A stretch of 32,366 nt of DNA from an uncultured Silvanigrella sp. Lineage in GTDB: Bacteria > Bdellovibrionota_B > Oligoflexia > Silvanigrellales > Silvanigrellaceae. The DNA is taken from assembly GCA_903933385.1 (NCBI GenBank), contig CAIZJW010000178.1, positions 1 to 32,366 on the forward strand. The letters run 5' to 3'. The notes below the pieces were generated by a model. The model ran no database searches. It saw only the letters and a program-made list of their open reading frames with translations, and was not told the origin of the DNA. Below, one piece after another: positions 23,665 to 32,366 of this stretch (its first letter is position 1; each line of letters starts with the position of its first letter). Position numbers and translations under genes: made by a program.

Positions 23665-25574
23665 TGAGCCTTCAGATGGTTCGCGTGAGAATATATTTCG
23701 CAATCGGGAGCCGCATGCAGCGCATCAATTGTAGAAATCAAATCGAGCGGAATTTCCATTTCACAACGTAACAAAGCCTGACTTAATGTTTTACCCTGAG
23801 CGTCAATGCACAAACTCATTGTCCCGCCACCATCGAGCGACTCTTCAAGAAGAAAGTTCAAAGACCAGAGATTAGGCACATTGTAACGCGTGACTTGCCC
23901 CTGACAAATGGTTGCAAACCACCCTTTGACAAGTTCGGCCGAAACATTTTCCCGCAGCCACGCGTAACATTCGGGAGAGCGCGCAATGAGCCCAATATTT
24001 GCGGTGTCCCCTTTGTCGCCACTGCGCGCATGCGCGATGCTCCAAAGTGGCAAACGTTTGGTTTTGGAAAGATCAATTCTCTTGCAGGAATGCCCATCCT
24101 GCGGAGCTATTGAAATATCAGCGGTCCCGCCTGTTTGAGGCCAATTAAGTTCTTTAGATTGGGCGAGCACAGCAACGTCTTTTTTCGTTTGAGTGACTTC
24201 TCCCACCCATACTCGTCCGAGAGCAACATCTTGAGGAATAAGTGCTGGCCAATAGCTAACGACATCACTAATTATTGGAGCGCCGCCAGTGACTGCAACT
24301 CCCGAAGGACCACTGAGAATGAGACTTGGAAGTATTTTTCGGAAGACCTGCAGGGTTGCCTTTTCATCAGCGAGAGCACCAAAGCGAACAAGGACTTCCT
24401 TAGCAGACGAATGCGGAGAAAGACCACGGTGAGTTGAATCGTCGCCGATAAACTCAGTCATTGTTTTTCGACACTGTGGCAATCCCGCACGGCTGAGCTC
24501 AGCACTGAGCTTCTGCCACATAATTTCAGCAAAGACTTCTGCTTTGGCTCTTGCATCTGGACCAGAGACAATGAGTGTTCCACTTGCCTTGAAGCCATCA
24601 GAATAAGCGACACTGACCTTCAGAAGATCGGTGGGCAGACGACCGGTGACCCCCGATATTCGCACGCGATCTTCACCCTCTTGATTCAATTGGATGGAGG
24701 TGAAGTCGGCAATGACGTCGGGAGTAATATAGCTTTGTGGGTGTCCCATTTCATAGAGAAGTTGTTCTCTCACTGTTTGCACAGAAACCAATCCGCCGCT
24801 GCCGGGATGCTTAGTCACTACAAACGAACCGTCGGCTTCGCATTCAAGAATTGGAAAACCGACATCAACAAAATTCTTTACTTTCTTCCAATCAGTGAAG
24901 TTACCACCCGTTGCTTGCGCACCGCATTCGATAATATGTCCGGCCACAATTCCGTGCGACAATTTTTCATAGTCACTTTGCTGCCAACCAAATTCGTGAA
25001 TCATTGCAGCCAGTGTGATTCCTGTGTCAGTCACTCGACCACAAATGATGATGTCCGGGTTGTTTTTAAGAGCTTCAACCACAGGCATTGCACCAAAATA
25101 AACATTGGCGCTGAGAACTTTTGAGACCACATCATCGAATTTCTCACCGGTTTCCATATTTTTCATGGCACAACCAGGTTGCTTTACAATTTCGGGCAGT
25201 CGCGCAGCGATGTCATCACCCTCAACAAGAGCGACACGAAGATCAACTCCCACCTTGCGGGCCAACTCAAACAATGCTTCAGCGCATGCCTGAGGATTCA
25301 CACCACCTGCGTTTGTGATGATCTTGATACCGCGCTCTTTGCAGGTTTTCAGGAGCGGAGCAAGCTGGCTTATAAAATCGCCCGCATATCCCATTTTTGG
25401 ATCTTTTTGCTTCTGCTTTTGCAGAATACTCATGGTAATTTCAGCAAGGAAATCAATTGAGACATAATCCAACTTGAGAGGGCCACACACCTGCCGACGC
25501 AGTGCAAAAGGATCATCGCCCCAATACCCTCCGGCATTGGCAATTCGAATCATGGTTTTTTCTGTTCCACTCAT
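23661..25574 (-). CDS. AtuA family protein (acyclic terpene utilisation; DUF1446) with C-terminal AtuA-like domain
   Basis: Encodes 637 residues. The N-terminal two thirds match the DUF1446/AtuA family: RIANAGGYWGDDPFA, GYAGDF, KIITNAGGVNPQACAEA, IICGRVTDTGITLAAMIHEFGW, HIIECGAQATGGNFTDW and VTKHPGSGGLVSV. The C-terminal 120 residues begin near residue 505 with IAHARSGDKGDTANIGLIARSPE, the small AtuA-associated domain, fused here in one chain. The family was named from citronellol/geraniol degradation in Pseudomonas, but its reaction is not established. It sits between the carboxyltransferase beta gene (15 bases upstream) and the hydratase (4-base overlap), so it belongs to the acyl-CoA carboxylation pathway. 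AGGA lies about 10 bases before the first ATG; ATG8 (25553) is an alternative. Confidence 0.92.
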   Translation of the reverse strand: MSGTEKTMIRIANAGGYWGDDPFALRRQVCGPLKLDYVSIDFLAEITMSILQKQKQKDPKMGYAGDFISQLAPLLKTCKERGIKIITNAGGVNPQACAEALFELARKVGVDLRVALVEGDDIAARLPEIVKQPGCAMKNMETGEKFDDVVSKVLSANVYFGAMPVVEALKNNPDIIICGRVTDTGITLAAMIHEFGWQQSDYEKLSHGIVAGHIIECGAQATGGNFTDWKKVKNFVDVGFPILECEADGSFVVTKHPGSGGLVSVQTVREQLLYEMGHPQSYITPDVIADFTSIQLNQEGEDRVRISGVTGRLPTDLLKVSVAYSDGFKASGTLIVSGPDARAKAEVFAEIMWQKLSAELSRAGLPQCRKTMTEFIGDDSTHRGLSPHSSAKEVLVRFGALADEKATLQVFRKILPSLILSGPSGVAVTGGAPIISDVVSYWPALIPQDVALGRVWVGEVTQTKKDVAVLAQSKELNWPQTGGTADISIAPQDGHSCKRIDLSKTKRLPLWSIAHARSGDKGDTANIGLIARSPECYAWLRENVSAELVKGWFATICQGQVTRYNVPNLWSLNFLLEESLDGGGTMSLCIDAQGKTLSQALLRCEMEIPLDLISTIDALHAAPDCEIYSHANHLKAQ

Positions 25575-25589
25575 TGGCTTAAAGTCCTT

Positions 25590-27197
25590 TCACATTCGGA
25601 AGACGCCAACATTTGTTGGCTCTATGGGCGAGTGCAGTGATGCGGCAAGGCTCGCTGCTAAAATTTGCCGCGTGTGCCGCATGTCGATAATTCCATCATC
25701 CCACAAACGCGCCGACGCATAGTAGGGATGCCCCTCGCGTTCGTATTTAGCGCGAATCGGATCCGCGATTTCGTTGGCTTGTTCGTTTGTGAGTATTTTG
25801 CCATCGCGTGCAAGCTGATCGCGCTTCACAGTAACCATCACCTGCGCGGCTTGCTCTCCACCCATCACGCTGATGCGTGAACATGGCCAAGTCCAGAGAA
25901 AACGAGGACTATAAGCACGGCCACACATACCGTAATTACCAGCGCCAAAACTTCCACCCATCAATAACGATATCTTGGGGACTTTCGCTGTTGCTACGGC
26001 GTGAACCATTTTTGCGCCATCTTTTGCAATGCCACCGCGTTCATATTTTGCACCAACCATAAAACCAGTGATGTTCTGCAAAAACAGAAGTGGCACAGAT
26101 TCTTTGGTACAAAGCTCAATGAAGTGAGCGGCCTTGAGCGCACTCTCTGCAAAGAGAACTCCATTATTTGCAATAATCCCGCAGGGCATTCCTTCAATGT
26201 GGGCAAAACCTGTGACAAGCGTCGTGGCATAGCGCTGTTTGAACTCAAACAATCGACTGCCATCGACAACTCGTGCAATAACTTCGCGAATGTCTACTTG
26301 CCTGCGCAAATCACGCGGCCAGAGACCAAGAATTTCTTCGGGGTCGAAGCGTGGAGCTTCAGGGGTTTGCAATTTAACCGTTGCCCCTGGACGCACGCCT
26401 AAATGAGCAACCACATCTCTCAGAATAGCAAGCGCATGCTCATCGTTGTGTGCATAGTGATCGGCCACACCGCTCATTTCTGTGTGAACGCGTGCACCTC
26501 CCAAATCATCGGCCGAAACATCTTCACCGGTGGCTGCCTTCACTAGGGGCGGCCCCCCCAAAAAAATTGTGCCTGTTCCATTCACAATGATGGTTTGGTC
26601 TGACATGGCAGGCACGTAGGCCCCACCTGCGGTGCAACTTCCCATCACACATGCGATTTGCGGAACTCCGAGAGCGCTGAGATTGGCTTGATTGAAAAAA
26701 ATTCGTCCAAAATGTTCTTTGTCGGGAAAAACGTCCGACTGCATCGGAAGAAATGCTCCACCGCTGTCAACGAGATACAGACATGGTAAGCGATTTTCGA
26801 GGGCAATTTCCTGCGCACGCAAATGCTTTTTAACGGTAAGAGGATAGTACGTTCCCCCCTTTACGGTCGCATCGTTGGCGACAATCATACAGGTCACGCC
26901 ACTCACTCTGCCAATTCCGGCAACCACGCCCGCGGCAGGAACTGAATCTTCATAAACACCATCGGCTGCATAGGGAGCAACTTCGAGAAATGGAGTCCCA
27001 GGATCCAGCAGCAAAGCAATGCGATCGCGCACAAAAAGTTTGTTCTGCTCTTTCAGACGCGAACGCGCTTTATCACCACCACCGGTACGTATCTGCCTGA
27101 GTTTCTCCGACAGCTCATTGTTGAGTTGGCTGTGGTAATCAAAGTTGGCTCGATACTCATCTGAACGCGTGTCGATGTGACTGCGGATGAGGGTCAC
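25590..27197 (-). CDS. Acyl-CoA carboxylase beta subunit (carboxyltransferase), methylcrotonyl-CoA carboxylase-like
   Basis: Encodes 535 residues. The GTG at 27197 is chosen because AAGGAG lies 8 bases before it and because it gives the usual length for methylcrotonyl-CoA carboxylase beta; an in-frame ATG at 27224 has no ribosome site. Carboxyltransferase features are clear: [20 protein letters not shown], the CoA/oxyanion loop [35 protein letters not shown], and in the C-terminal half [20 protein letters not shown] followed by [10 protein letters not shown]. The last two are characteristic of MCC and related geranyl-CoA carboxylases and not of propionyl-CoA enzymes. It transfers the carboxyl group from biotin on the alpha subunit (20696-22786) to a 3-methyl-2-enoyl-CoA. 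It is the first gene of the five-gene operon, 115 bases after pdxJ. Confidence 0.94.
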   Translation of the reverse strand: MTLIRSHIDTRSDEYRANFDYHSQLNNELSEKLRQIRTGGGDKARSRLKEQNKLFVRDRIALLLDPGTPFLEVAPYAADGVYEDSVPAAGVVAGIGRVSGVTCMIVANDATVKGGTYYPLTVKKHLRAQEIALENRLPCLYLVDSGGAFLPMQSDVFPDKEHFGRIFFNQANLSALGVPQIACVMGSCTAGGAYVPAMSDQTIIVNGTGTIFLGGPPLVKAATGEDVSADDLGGARVHTEMSGVADHYAHNDEHALAILRDVVAHLGVRPGATVKLQTPEAPRFDPEEILGLWPRDLRRQVDIREVIARVVDGSRLFEFKQRYATTLVTGFAHIEGMPCGIIANNGVLFAESALKAAHFIELCTKESVPLLFLQNITGFMVGAKYERGGIAKDGAKMVHAVATAKVPKISLLMGGSFGAGNYGMCGRAYSPRFLWTWPCSRISVMGGEQAAQVMVTVKRDQLARDGKILTNEQANEIADPIRAKYEREGHPYYASARLWDDGIIDMRHTRQILAASLAASLHSPIEPTNVGVFRM

Positions 27198-27292
27198 TGC
27201 TGAGTCTCCTTGCCTCGGCCGCACTCCAAAAGGGCGCGGAATCGAAAGTCTCGTGAGAAAGTCTTACGAAGATGAGTTTCTTAGCTGTTTCA

Positions 27293-27312
27293 GAACATTT
27301 AGACAAATGCTC
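27293..27312 (-). other. Hairpin directly after pdxJ
   Basis: GAACATTT (27293-27300) and AAATGCTC (27305-27312) pair over 8 bp with one wobble around a 4-base loop, starting at the base after the pdxJ stop. The minus strand continues TGAAACAGC without a U-tract, so this is at best a weak terminator or a processing site between pdxJ and the carboxylase operon. I see no promoter hexamers in the rest of the 115-base gap. Confidence 0.4.
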
Positions 27313-28029
27313 TCAAGAGAGGCGAATGAGTTCCTTCATTTCTCGAACCGCTCTTTCGAGTCCGACAAGGACAGCTCGGGCGACAATGCTGTGACCGATG
27401 TTGAGGTCTTGCATGTGAGCAATAGCAGCAACTGGCGCCACGTTTCTGTAATTGAGCCCATGTCCCGCGTGCGGAGAAATGCCCTTTAGGTGAGCATATT
27501 CACATGCCAGCGAGATCCTCTTGAGCTCCTGAATTTGCTCGGCGGCGCTCACCTCACTGTAACGACCCGTATGAAATTCGACCATTTGAGCGCCAGATTT
27601 GAGTGTGGCGTCGACAGCACTGATTTCAGGTTCAATAAACAAACTGCATGGAATATGAGCAGCTTGAAGGACTGTCACCGCTTCGGTGAGTGCAGACAGT
27701 TGACCTAAAACATCGAGCCCACCTTCGGTTGTCCGCTCCTCTCTTTTTTCTGGAACGAGCGTCACCATGTCGGGTTTCACTTCGAGAGCAATTCGAATCA
27801 TCTCGGGTGTGCAGGCCATCTCGAGATTCATTGGAACTTGGAGGATGCTGCGCAGCAAGCGCACATCGCGGTCGATGATATGGCGTCTGTCTTCTCGCAG
27901 GTGAACAGTGATTTGATCGGCCCCGCCAAGTTGCGCCAGCACAGCTGCCTCAACCGGATCTGGATACTGAGTCCCGCGCGCCTGACGTATCGTTGCCACG
28001 TGATCAATATTCACTCCCAAATTGGCCAT
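27313..28029 (-). CDS. pdxJ: Pyridoxine 5'-phosphate synthase
   Basis: Encodes 238 residues, full length for PdxJ, which condenses 1-deoxyxylulose 5-phosphate with 3-amino-2-oxopropyl phosphate in the last committed step of DXP-dependent vitamin B6 synthesis. Diagnostic sequences are [15 protein letters not shown] at the N-terminus, [15 protein letters not shown] (catalytic His), [13 protein letters not shown] (catalytic Glu), [41 protein letters not shown] and the phosphate-binding [22 protein letters not shown] lies 7 bases before the ATG. It is 22 bases after the YdcF/ElyC-like gene and probably cotranscribed with it. Confidence 0.98.
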   Translation of the reverse strand: MANLGVNIDHVATIRQARGTQYPDPVEAAVLAQLGGADQITVHLREDRRHIIDRDVRLLRSILQVPMNLEMACTPEMIRIALEVKPDMVTLVPEKREERTTEGGLDVLGQLSALTEAVTVLQAAHIPCSLFIEPEISAVDATLKSGAQMVEFHTGRYSEVSAAEQIQELKRISLACEYAHLKGISPHAGHGLNYRNVAPVAAIAHMQDLNIGHSIVARAVLVGLERAVREMKELIRLS

Positions 28030-28051
28030 GCGCGAACTCCTTTCGACGGGA

Positions 28052-28861
28052 TTATTTCAACCAACCCATGAACCGGTATCCAATGAATCCGGCATACTCA
28101 TTGAGCACACGCACCGTGCGCTCACCATTACGAAAATTCAAGAACCCCTCGCTTGAATGTTCAATAGCAGGCGATGGCACCGGGCACGCGTTCACTCCGA
28201 GACCGCGAAAAACGCCTAGAGCGCGCGGCATATGCAGCCAACTTGTAACCAAAGCAACAGCTTGCCGAGAGGATTTCTCTCCAAGGAGAGCGACCACTTT
28301 AATGCCGTTGTCGTGTGTATTGAGAGAGGCAGTCTCGATGACGATATTCGATTCGGGCACTTCAGGACGCCACGCGCGAAATGCCTCCTTCATTAATTCA
28401 CTTTCAGCGCGAGAAACTCCAGGCAAAGACGGGCCGCCACTCAAAACAACCTGAATGACAGACCTTTGCTCGGGTGTCAGAACGCTCATCCAGCGCGCAG
28501 CGTGGCGCACCCGAGACACAGTCGATACCGCCAGATCTTCTGCGCCAGCCATCCCTCCGCCGAGAACAACCAGCGTGCTAGGCGCACCGCGACAGCCCTC
28601 CTGAGACAACTGTTCGGCCTTCCAAATGATAGGTTTTGCCCAGAATTCAGGCATCCCGTAAGCACCAGCTAGAACAATTATAATGACCGGTACAAGCAAT
28701 ACAAACCGTTGCCAGCGCAGCAAACCAGGCACAAACCACTGGACAATCAAACCCAGGACTGCGACACAGCCAAGATCGAAGGAAAAATCCTTCAGAAGTC
28801 GAACCCATTGCAGGGGCCAGCTGGAGGTACCACTGAGGGACTCGAGGAAGGGACTCGCCAT
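28052..28861 (-). CDS. YdcF/ElyC/SanA-type (DUF218) membrane protein
   Basis: Encodes 269 residues. Two membrane segments lie near the N-terminus (about residues 27-48 and 52-69), followed by a DUF218 domain: [10 protein letters not shown] opens the Rossmann-like fold, [20 protein letters not shown] carries the conserved SGG and the Ser/Glu region, ASLNTHDNG matches the position of the family's ENA-type motif, and [13 protein letters not shown] the Thr-Ser-x-x-His-x-x-Arg motif. E. coli members (ElyC, SanA, YdcF) are linked to envelope integrity and undecaprenyl-phosphate-dependent synthesis; the reaction is not settled. AGGAG lies 7 bases before the ATG. It is divergent from smc and 22 bases upstream of pdxJ. 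Confidence 0.9.
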   Translation of the reverse strand: MASPFLESLSGTSSWPLQWVRLLKDFSFDLGCVAVLGLIVQWFVPGLLRWQRFVLLVPVIIIVLAGAYGMPEFWAKPIIWKAEQLSQEGCRGAPSTLVVLGGGMAGAEDLAVSTVSRVRHAARWMSVLTPEQRSVIQVVLSGGPSLPGVSRAESELMKEAFRAWRPEVPESNIVIETASLNTHDNGIKVVALLGEKSSRQAVALVTSWLHMPRALGVFRGLGVNACPVPSPAIEHSSEGFLNFRNGERTVRVLNEYAGFIGYRFMGWLK

Positions 28862-28929
28862 TTTGTGTCTCCTGAGTTAGGGTGCCGGCCATACAACCAA
28901 TGTAAATCGAAGGGCCAGGATCACACCCT
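28862..28929. promoter_or_regulatory. Short divergent intergenic region between the YdcF-like gene and smc
   Basis: Only 68 bases separate the two start codons and must hold the ribosome sites of both genes, plus promoters unless these lie within the coding sequences. AGGGTG near 28879 and CACCCT at 28924-28929 form an inverted pair flanking the region. No convincing -10/-35 pair was found in either direction. Confidence 0.3.
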
Positions 28930-31900
28930 ATGAAGCTCAAATCCATTACGATGCATGGCTTCAAAAGTTTTGCCGACCGCGTCACCGTCCAGTACCACGA
29001 CGGCATCACCGGTGTCATTGGGCCAAACGGCTCCGGCAAATCAAACATTATTGATGCTGTGCGCTGGGTCATGGGTGAGCAAACTGCAAAAAGCCTGCGT
29101 GCAGATGATCCTACGGACATTATTTTTGCAGGTTCGCAAAGCCGCAAGCCGTTGAGCATGGCGGAAGTGACACTCACGTTCAGCAACAATGGCTCTCGCT
29201 GCCCGCCAGAGTTTCTTCATCTTCCAGAAGTTTCTATTGGTCGCCGCATCTATCGAAGCGGCGAGCGCGAATATTTTATCAACAAAGAACCATGTCGACT
29301 CAAAGATATCGTCGATTTCTTAATGGCAATCGGTCTTGGTTCAAAAAGTTATGCCATTATTCAACAGGACAAACGCGACCGTATTATCCAGGCATCGCCT
29401 GATGACCTTCGTGAAATTCTCGAAGAAACAGCCGGAATCAGTATTTTCAAAACGCGCCGCAAAGAGGCCGAAAAACGTCTTGAATCAACAGGAGAAAAAC
29501 TCCGCAACCTCGGCGAAATTGAAACTGAAATAACAAAACAAGTTGAAAACCTAAGTGAACAGGTCGTGAAGGCCCAACGCAAGCTCGAGCTTCAAGCAGA
29601 ACTGCGTGAAAAAGACATCACAGTTCTTTCGAACCGCATTGGATTCTTCCGTTCGAAGGCCAAAAAGCTCCGCGAAGAAATTGAGGCGAAGGCAAAAGAA
29701 ACTCACGTTCAAACAATGGAAGCGGCGCAGTGGGAAACAGAGGCCAACGAATTCAAAGCTGAACAAATCGAAATCACCACTCAAATTAAAGATCTCGAGA
29801 ACGCTTTCGATGAGAAACGCCTTGCGCTGACCAAGTTTAAAGAACGGTTGGGACACATTGCCAACCGAAAAGCCGAGCGAATTCAATTTAAAACTAATCT
29901 TTCTTCGGATATCACCCTCGAGCGTGAAAATCTGCAGCGCGAAGAAACACGCCACACCGAAATGCTTTCGAGTCTTGAATCTGCCGATCTTGAACTGCGT
30001 AAACTCGATGGTGAAACAGAACATCTGCAATTTCAGATGGAAGAGGCCGATGAATCGTTGCAGGTTGAACGCATTCGTGGTGAGGAGCTCCGCTCAGAAA
30101 TCCGCGCGCTCGAAGACAGCACAAAGCTCCTTCGCTCACGCAACGAAGTCGCTCTCGCAGCCATTGAAAAAGCAAATCAGGCTCTTTCGCGCGCAGAAGA
30201 GCAACTCCGCGAATTTGCGAATCAACGTGGTCAACTCGCTGCCGACAGGCGTTCTGTAGAGATTCAACTCGGAAATCTATCAAGCGGTTTGGAGTCTGTG
30301 GCGAGCGAACGCGCCGCGGTGGATGCTGAACTGAGCCTGATAAACGAGGGTGTTGAGAACGCAAAAGCTCAACGCGACGCCGCCAAAGAGCGCCTCCTCG
30401 AAGTGGCAACACGAGCCAGTGGTTTGCAAAAGATGGTGGGTGGAACCGACGGACTTTCCGACGGTGCCAAGCTTCTCCGCGAAAAACTTTCACACCTCGT
30501 ACAAGGTTTTGTTTTTGAGAAAGTATCGGTTCATCGCGACGATGAAGAAGCTCTTGAAAGAGCGCTACCAGAACTTCTTGAAGCAGCTGTAGTGAGCAGT
30601 GGCGATGTTCTTGTCGATGTTTTGGACAAGGTTGAGGAAGCCGGTGGAAGTCGTGTGGGACTCTTGCTCACCGAAGTTCTCTCCCCACTCACACCCTCTG
30701 AAACTGACGCCAAGAATAAAATTCTAGCCAACTCTAGCATCAGATGCGTAGGCGATCGTCTTTCGCGCTGTGATGTACCTGCTCTTCGCAGTTTGTTTGA
30801 TCGCACTTTTATAGCGCGTGACGAGTGGTTACTCTTCAAGGCTTATCGCCTTATCCCCGCAGAATTGCGCGGCCAGTTCATGTTTCTCACCGACCGCGGC
30901 ACTTTGGTTTCTGGATCCCGCGAAATTGGTTTTGGCGAGTCCTCCGAAGGAGCTGGCCAAGGACTCTTGCAGCGCAAACGAGAATTACAGGAGCTTGAAA
31001 GCGAACGAGATGCAGCACAAGCGACGCTTGCGACACTTGAGGGTGGATTGTTTGAAAAAGATGATCGCCGCAAGAAACTTTTTGCGCGCATCACGGAAAT
31101 CGACACACAACTTTCCAGAGAGAAAGTTGAGGCACTCCGATTAACTTCACAACTTGAGACTTTCGATCTCCAACTACGACACCTCGATGAAAACATTTCC
31201 CGAGTGGAGAACAATCGTTCTGAAACTCAAGGTGAAATTGAAGAAAATCGTCAGCATTATGCGCGTAATCAATCGGAAATCGATCGCCTTGAACTTGAGC
31301 GAGCTCATTTCCAACGAGATCTTCAGGATTACGAAGCGGAGCTCACTGATAAAAAAGAACGTCGCGACGAGATTTACAATGAAATCAACAGACGCCGCAC
31401 GCAGCGAGCCACAATTCTTGAGCGTCAATCAAACTTCCGTAAGAACTACGAAGAAGCAAAATATCATCTCCAACGCCTTCGCGATAAAGTCGACCGTGGC
31501 ATTGCGCAGCTGAGCGAAATTGATGCACAGATTGTGCAGACGACAGAAGAGTTGCAGGGTTCAGAGCGGGAAATTGTACATCTCGATTCAGAAACACGAC
31601 GACTTGAAGGCGAACTCGAACAGGCACAGTCAGCTGAAGCTGAATTCTCAGAGCGCCTGAGAGTTCTCGAATCAAGACTCAAAACTCAGCGTGATCATGA
31701 AAGTGCACGACAAAAGTTTGTATCGGAGCGACAAGTTGAACTTGGCCGCTTTGAAATGGTTCTTGAAACCTCACTCAAAGATGCCAAAGAGCGATTCAAC
31801 CTCGACATCACGGATTTCCCAGAAGAAGCAGAAGACAATCCGCAACTCATCTCAGAACTCGAGAAGAGAATGCGGCAAATCAATGCTGAACTTTCCGAAC

Positions 31901-32366
31901 TTGGAGCGGTCAACGAGCGTGCCGTTGACGAGTATAGAGAGGCCGAAGGACGCAGGCAGCTGCTTGTTCAACAGAAAGCGGATATCGAATCTTCAGTTCA
32001 GGAACTCTACAAAGCGATCGCTGAAATAGAGGAAACCACTAAAACGCGTTTTGCAGCTATCTATGAGCAGGTGAGCACCGAGTTCGTCAAAATCTTCCCT
32101 GTTTTGTTCCCTGGAGGAAGTGCAAAGCTTCAGTTACTGAACCCCGAGAATATGCTGACCACCGGCGTCGAAATCATGGTTCAATTGCCAGGAAAGCGCA
32201 TGCAAAACATGAGCCTTTTCAGCGGCGGAGAAAAAGCGCTCACGGCGATTTCCTTGATTTTCTCTTTGCTCAAAACCACACCGGCTCCATTTTGTTATCT
32301 CGATGAAGTCGATGCACCGCTCGATGAAGCCAACGTGGGACGCTTCAACTCGGTCTTGGAAGCACT
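28930..32366 (+). CDS. smc: Chromosome segregation protein SMC, 3' end beyond the window
   Basis: This open frame of 1145 codons runs off the window edge, so the last few dozen residues are missing. The N-terminal ATPase half has KLKSITMHGFKSFADRV and Walker A GPNGSGKSN at residues 31-39, with AIGLGSKSYAIIQQDK and EILEETAGISIFK further on. A long coiled coil follows from about 165 to 495, then a hinge domain (about 500-660, starting near VGGTDGLSDGAK) and a second coiled coil to about 1040. The C-terminal half has the ABC signature FSGGEKALTA (Ser1098-Gly-Gly-Glu-Lys1102) and Walker B YLDEVDAPLDEANV with Asp1125-Glu1126. SMC organises and segregates the chromosome as a dimer with ScpA/ScpB, which are not in the window. 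AGGA lies 9 bases before the ATG. Confidence 0.97.
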   Translation, partial: MKLKSITMHGFKSFADRVTVQYHDGITGVIGPNGSGKSNIIDAVRWVMGEQTAKSLRADDPTDIIFAGSQSRKPLSMAEVTLTFSNNGSRCPPEFLHLPEVSIGRRIYRSGEREYFINKEPCRLKDIVDFLMAIGLGSKSYAIIQQDKRDRIIQASPDDLREILEETAGISIFKTRRKEAEKRLESTGEKLRNLGEIETEITKQVENLSEQVVKAQRKLELQAELREKDITVLSNRIGFFRSKAKKLREEIEAKAKETHVQTMEAAQWETEANEFKAEQIEITTQIKDLENAFDEKRLALTKFKERLGHIANRKAERIQFKTNLSSDITLERENLQREETRHTEMLSSLESADLELRKLDGETEHLQFQMEEADESLQVERIRGEELRSEIRALEDSTKLLRSRNEVALAAIEKANQALSRAEEQLREFANQRGQLAADRRSVEIQLGNLSSGLESVASERAAVDAELSLINEGVENAKAQRDAAKERLLEVATRASGLQKMVGGTDGLSDGAKLLREKLSHLVQGFVFEKVSVHRDDEEALERALPELLEAAVVSSGDVLVDVLDKVEEAGGSRVGLLLTEVLSPLTPSETDAKNKILANSSIRCVGDRLSRCDVPALRSLFDRTFIARDEWLLFKAYRLIPAELRGQFMFLTDRGTLVSGSREIGFGESSEGAGQGLLQRKRELQELESERDAAQATLATLEGGLFEKDDRRKKLFARITEIDTQLSREKVEALRLTSQLETFDLQLRHLDENISRVENNRSETQGEIEENRQHYARNQSEIDRLELERAHFQRDLQDYEAELTDKKERRDEIYNEINRRRTQRATILERQSNFRKNYEEAKYHLQRLRDKVDRGIAQLSEIDAQIVQTTEELQGSEREIVHLDSETRRLEGELEQAQSAEAEFSERLRVLESRLKTQRDHESARQKFVSERQVELGRFEMVLETSLKDAKERFNLDITDFPEEAEDNPQLISELEKRMRQINAELSELGAVNERAVDEYREAEGRRQLLVQQKADIESSVQELYKAIAEIEETTKTRFAAIYEQVSTEFVKIFPVLFPGGSAKLQLLNPENMLTTGVEIMVQLPGKRMQNMSLFSGGEKALTAISLIFSLLKTTPAPFCYLDEVDAPLDEANVGRFNSVLEA

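Noticed and set aside
25590-27197. Propionyl-CoA carboxylase beta as the identity of the carboxyltransferase
   Set aside because: The [15 protein letters not shown] and [10 protein letters not shown] blocks and the linked dehydrogenase, hydratase and AtuA genes fit methylcrotonyl/geranyl-CoA carboxylases better.
1-32366. Mobile elements, CRISPR arrays, tRNA or rRNA genes, prophage
   Set aside because: I saw no transposase-like proteins, regularly spaced repeats, tRNA cloverleaf patterns or rRNA-like sequence on either strand; long stretches are filled with housekeeping or metabolic genes.

Overview
The window reads as an ordinary, densely coded bacterial chromosome segment of moderate GC. 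It shows no sign of phage, transposon, CRISPR, rRNA or tRNA. Gene content points to a Gram-negative, respiring heterotroph: several secreted lipoproteins, PdxJ, class I ribonucleotide reductase, a PrkA-DUF444-SpoVR cassette and a leucine/isovalerate-type acyl-CoA operon. I would place it tentatively among the Bdellovibrionota/Oligoflexia or other former deltaproteobacteria. This rests on the CxxC-ended PrkA, the loose lipoboxes and overall protein flavour; it is inference and not proven by any marker here.

Layout from left to right. (1) 45-2302, minus: two translationally coupled lipoproteins of unknown function. (2) 2429-6035, minus: nrdA-nrdB, with a hairpin upstream, a hairpin plus U-tract between the genes, and a terminator behind. 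The NrdA start supported by the ribosome binding site gives a protein without an N-terminal ATP cone. (3) 6429-6713, plus: a small unrecognised protein, convergent with a lipoprotein gene (6718-8097, minus) whose terminator lies inside the small gene. (4) 8388-10667, plus: a large lipoprotein carrying an endonuclease/exonuclease/phosphatase (EEP) domain. (5) 10687-15445, minus: prkA, a DUF444/YeaH-type gene and spoVR, in that transcriptional order, ending at a hairpin shared with the convergent EEP gene. (6) 15597-19344, minus: an NlpC/P60-like lipoprotein, a calcineurin-like phosphatase and a highly divergent member of the acyl-CoA synthetase superfamily whose key motifs are degraded. (7) 19525-27197, minus: a five-gene operon in the order carboxyltransferase beta, AtuA-type protein, enoyl-CoA hydratase, biotin carboxylase/biotin carrier alpha subunit and isovaleryl-type acyl-CoA dehydrogenase. 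(8) 27313-28861, minus: a YdcF/ElyC-like membrane protein followed by pdxJ. (9) From 28930, plus, to the window edge: smc, lacking its last codons.

How the genes fit together: NrdA and NrdB form the two halves of aerobic ribonucleotide reductase. PrkA, the DUF444 protein and SpoVR form a widely conserved stress or stationary-phase module of uncertain mechanism. The five-gene operon looks like leucine/isovalerate (or related branched or isoprenoid acyl-CoA) degradation: dehydrogenation, biotin-dependent carboxylation and hydration, with an AtuA protein included. Several junctions are 4-base ATGA overlaps. I did not find a convincing new defence or mobile system. The observations most worth following are the degraded acyl-CoA synthetase-like protein, the RNA structures around nrdAB, the terminator buried in the 94-residue gene, and the mixed liu/atu operon.
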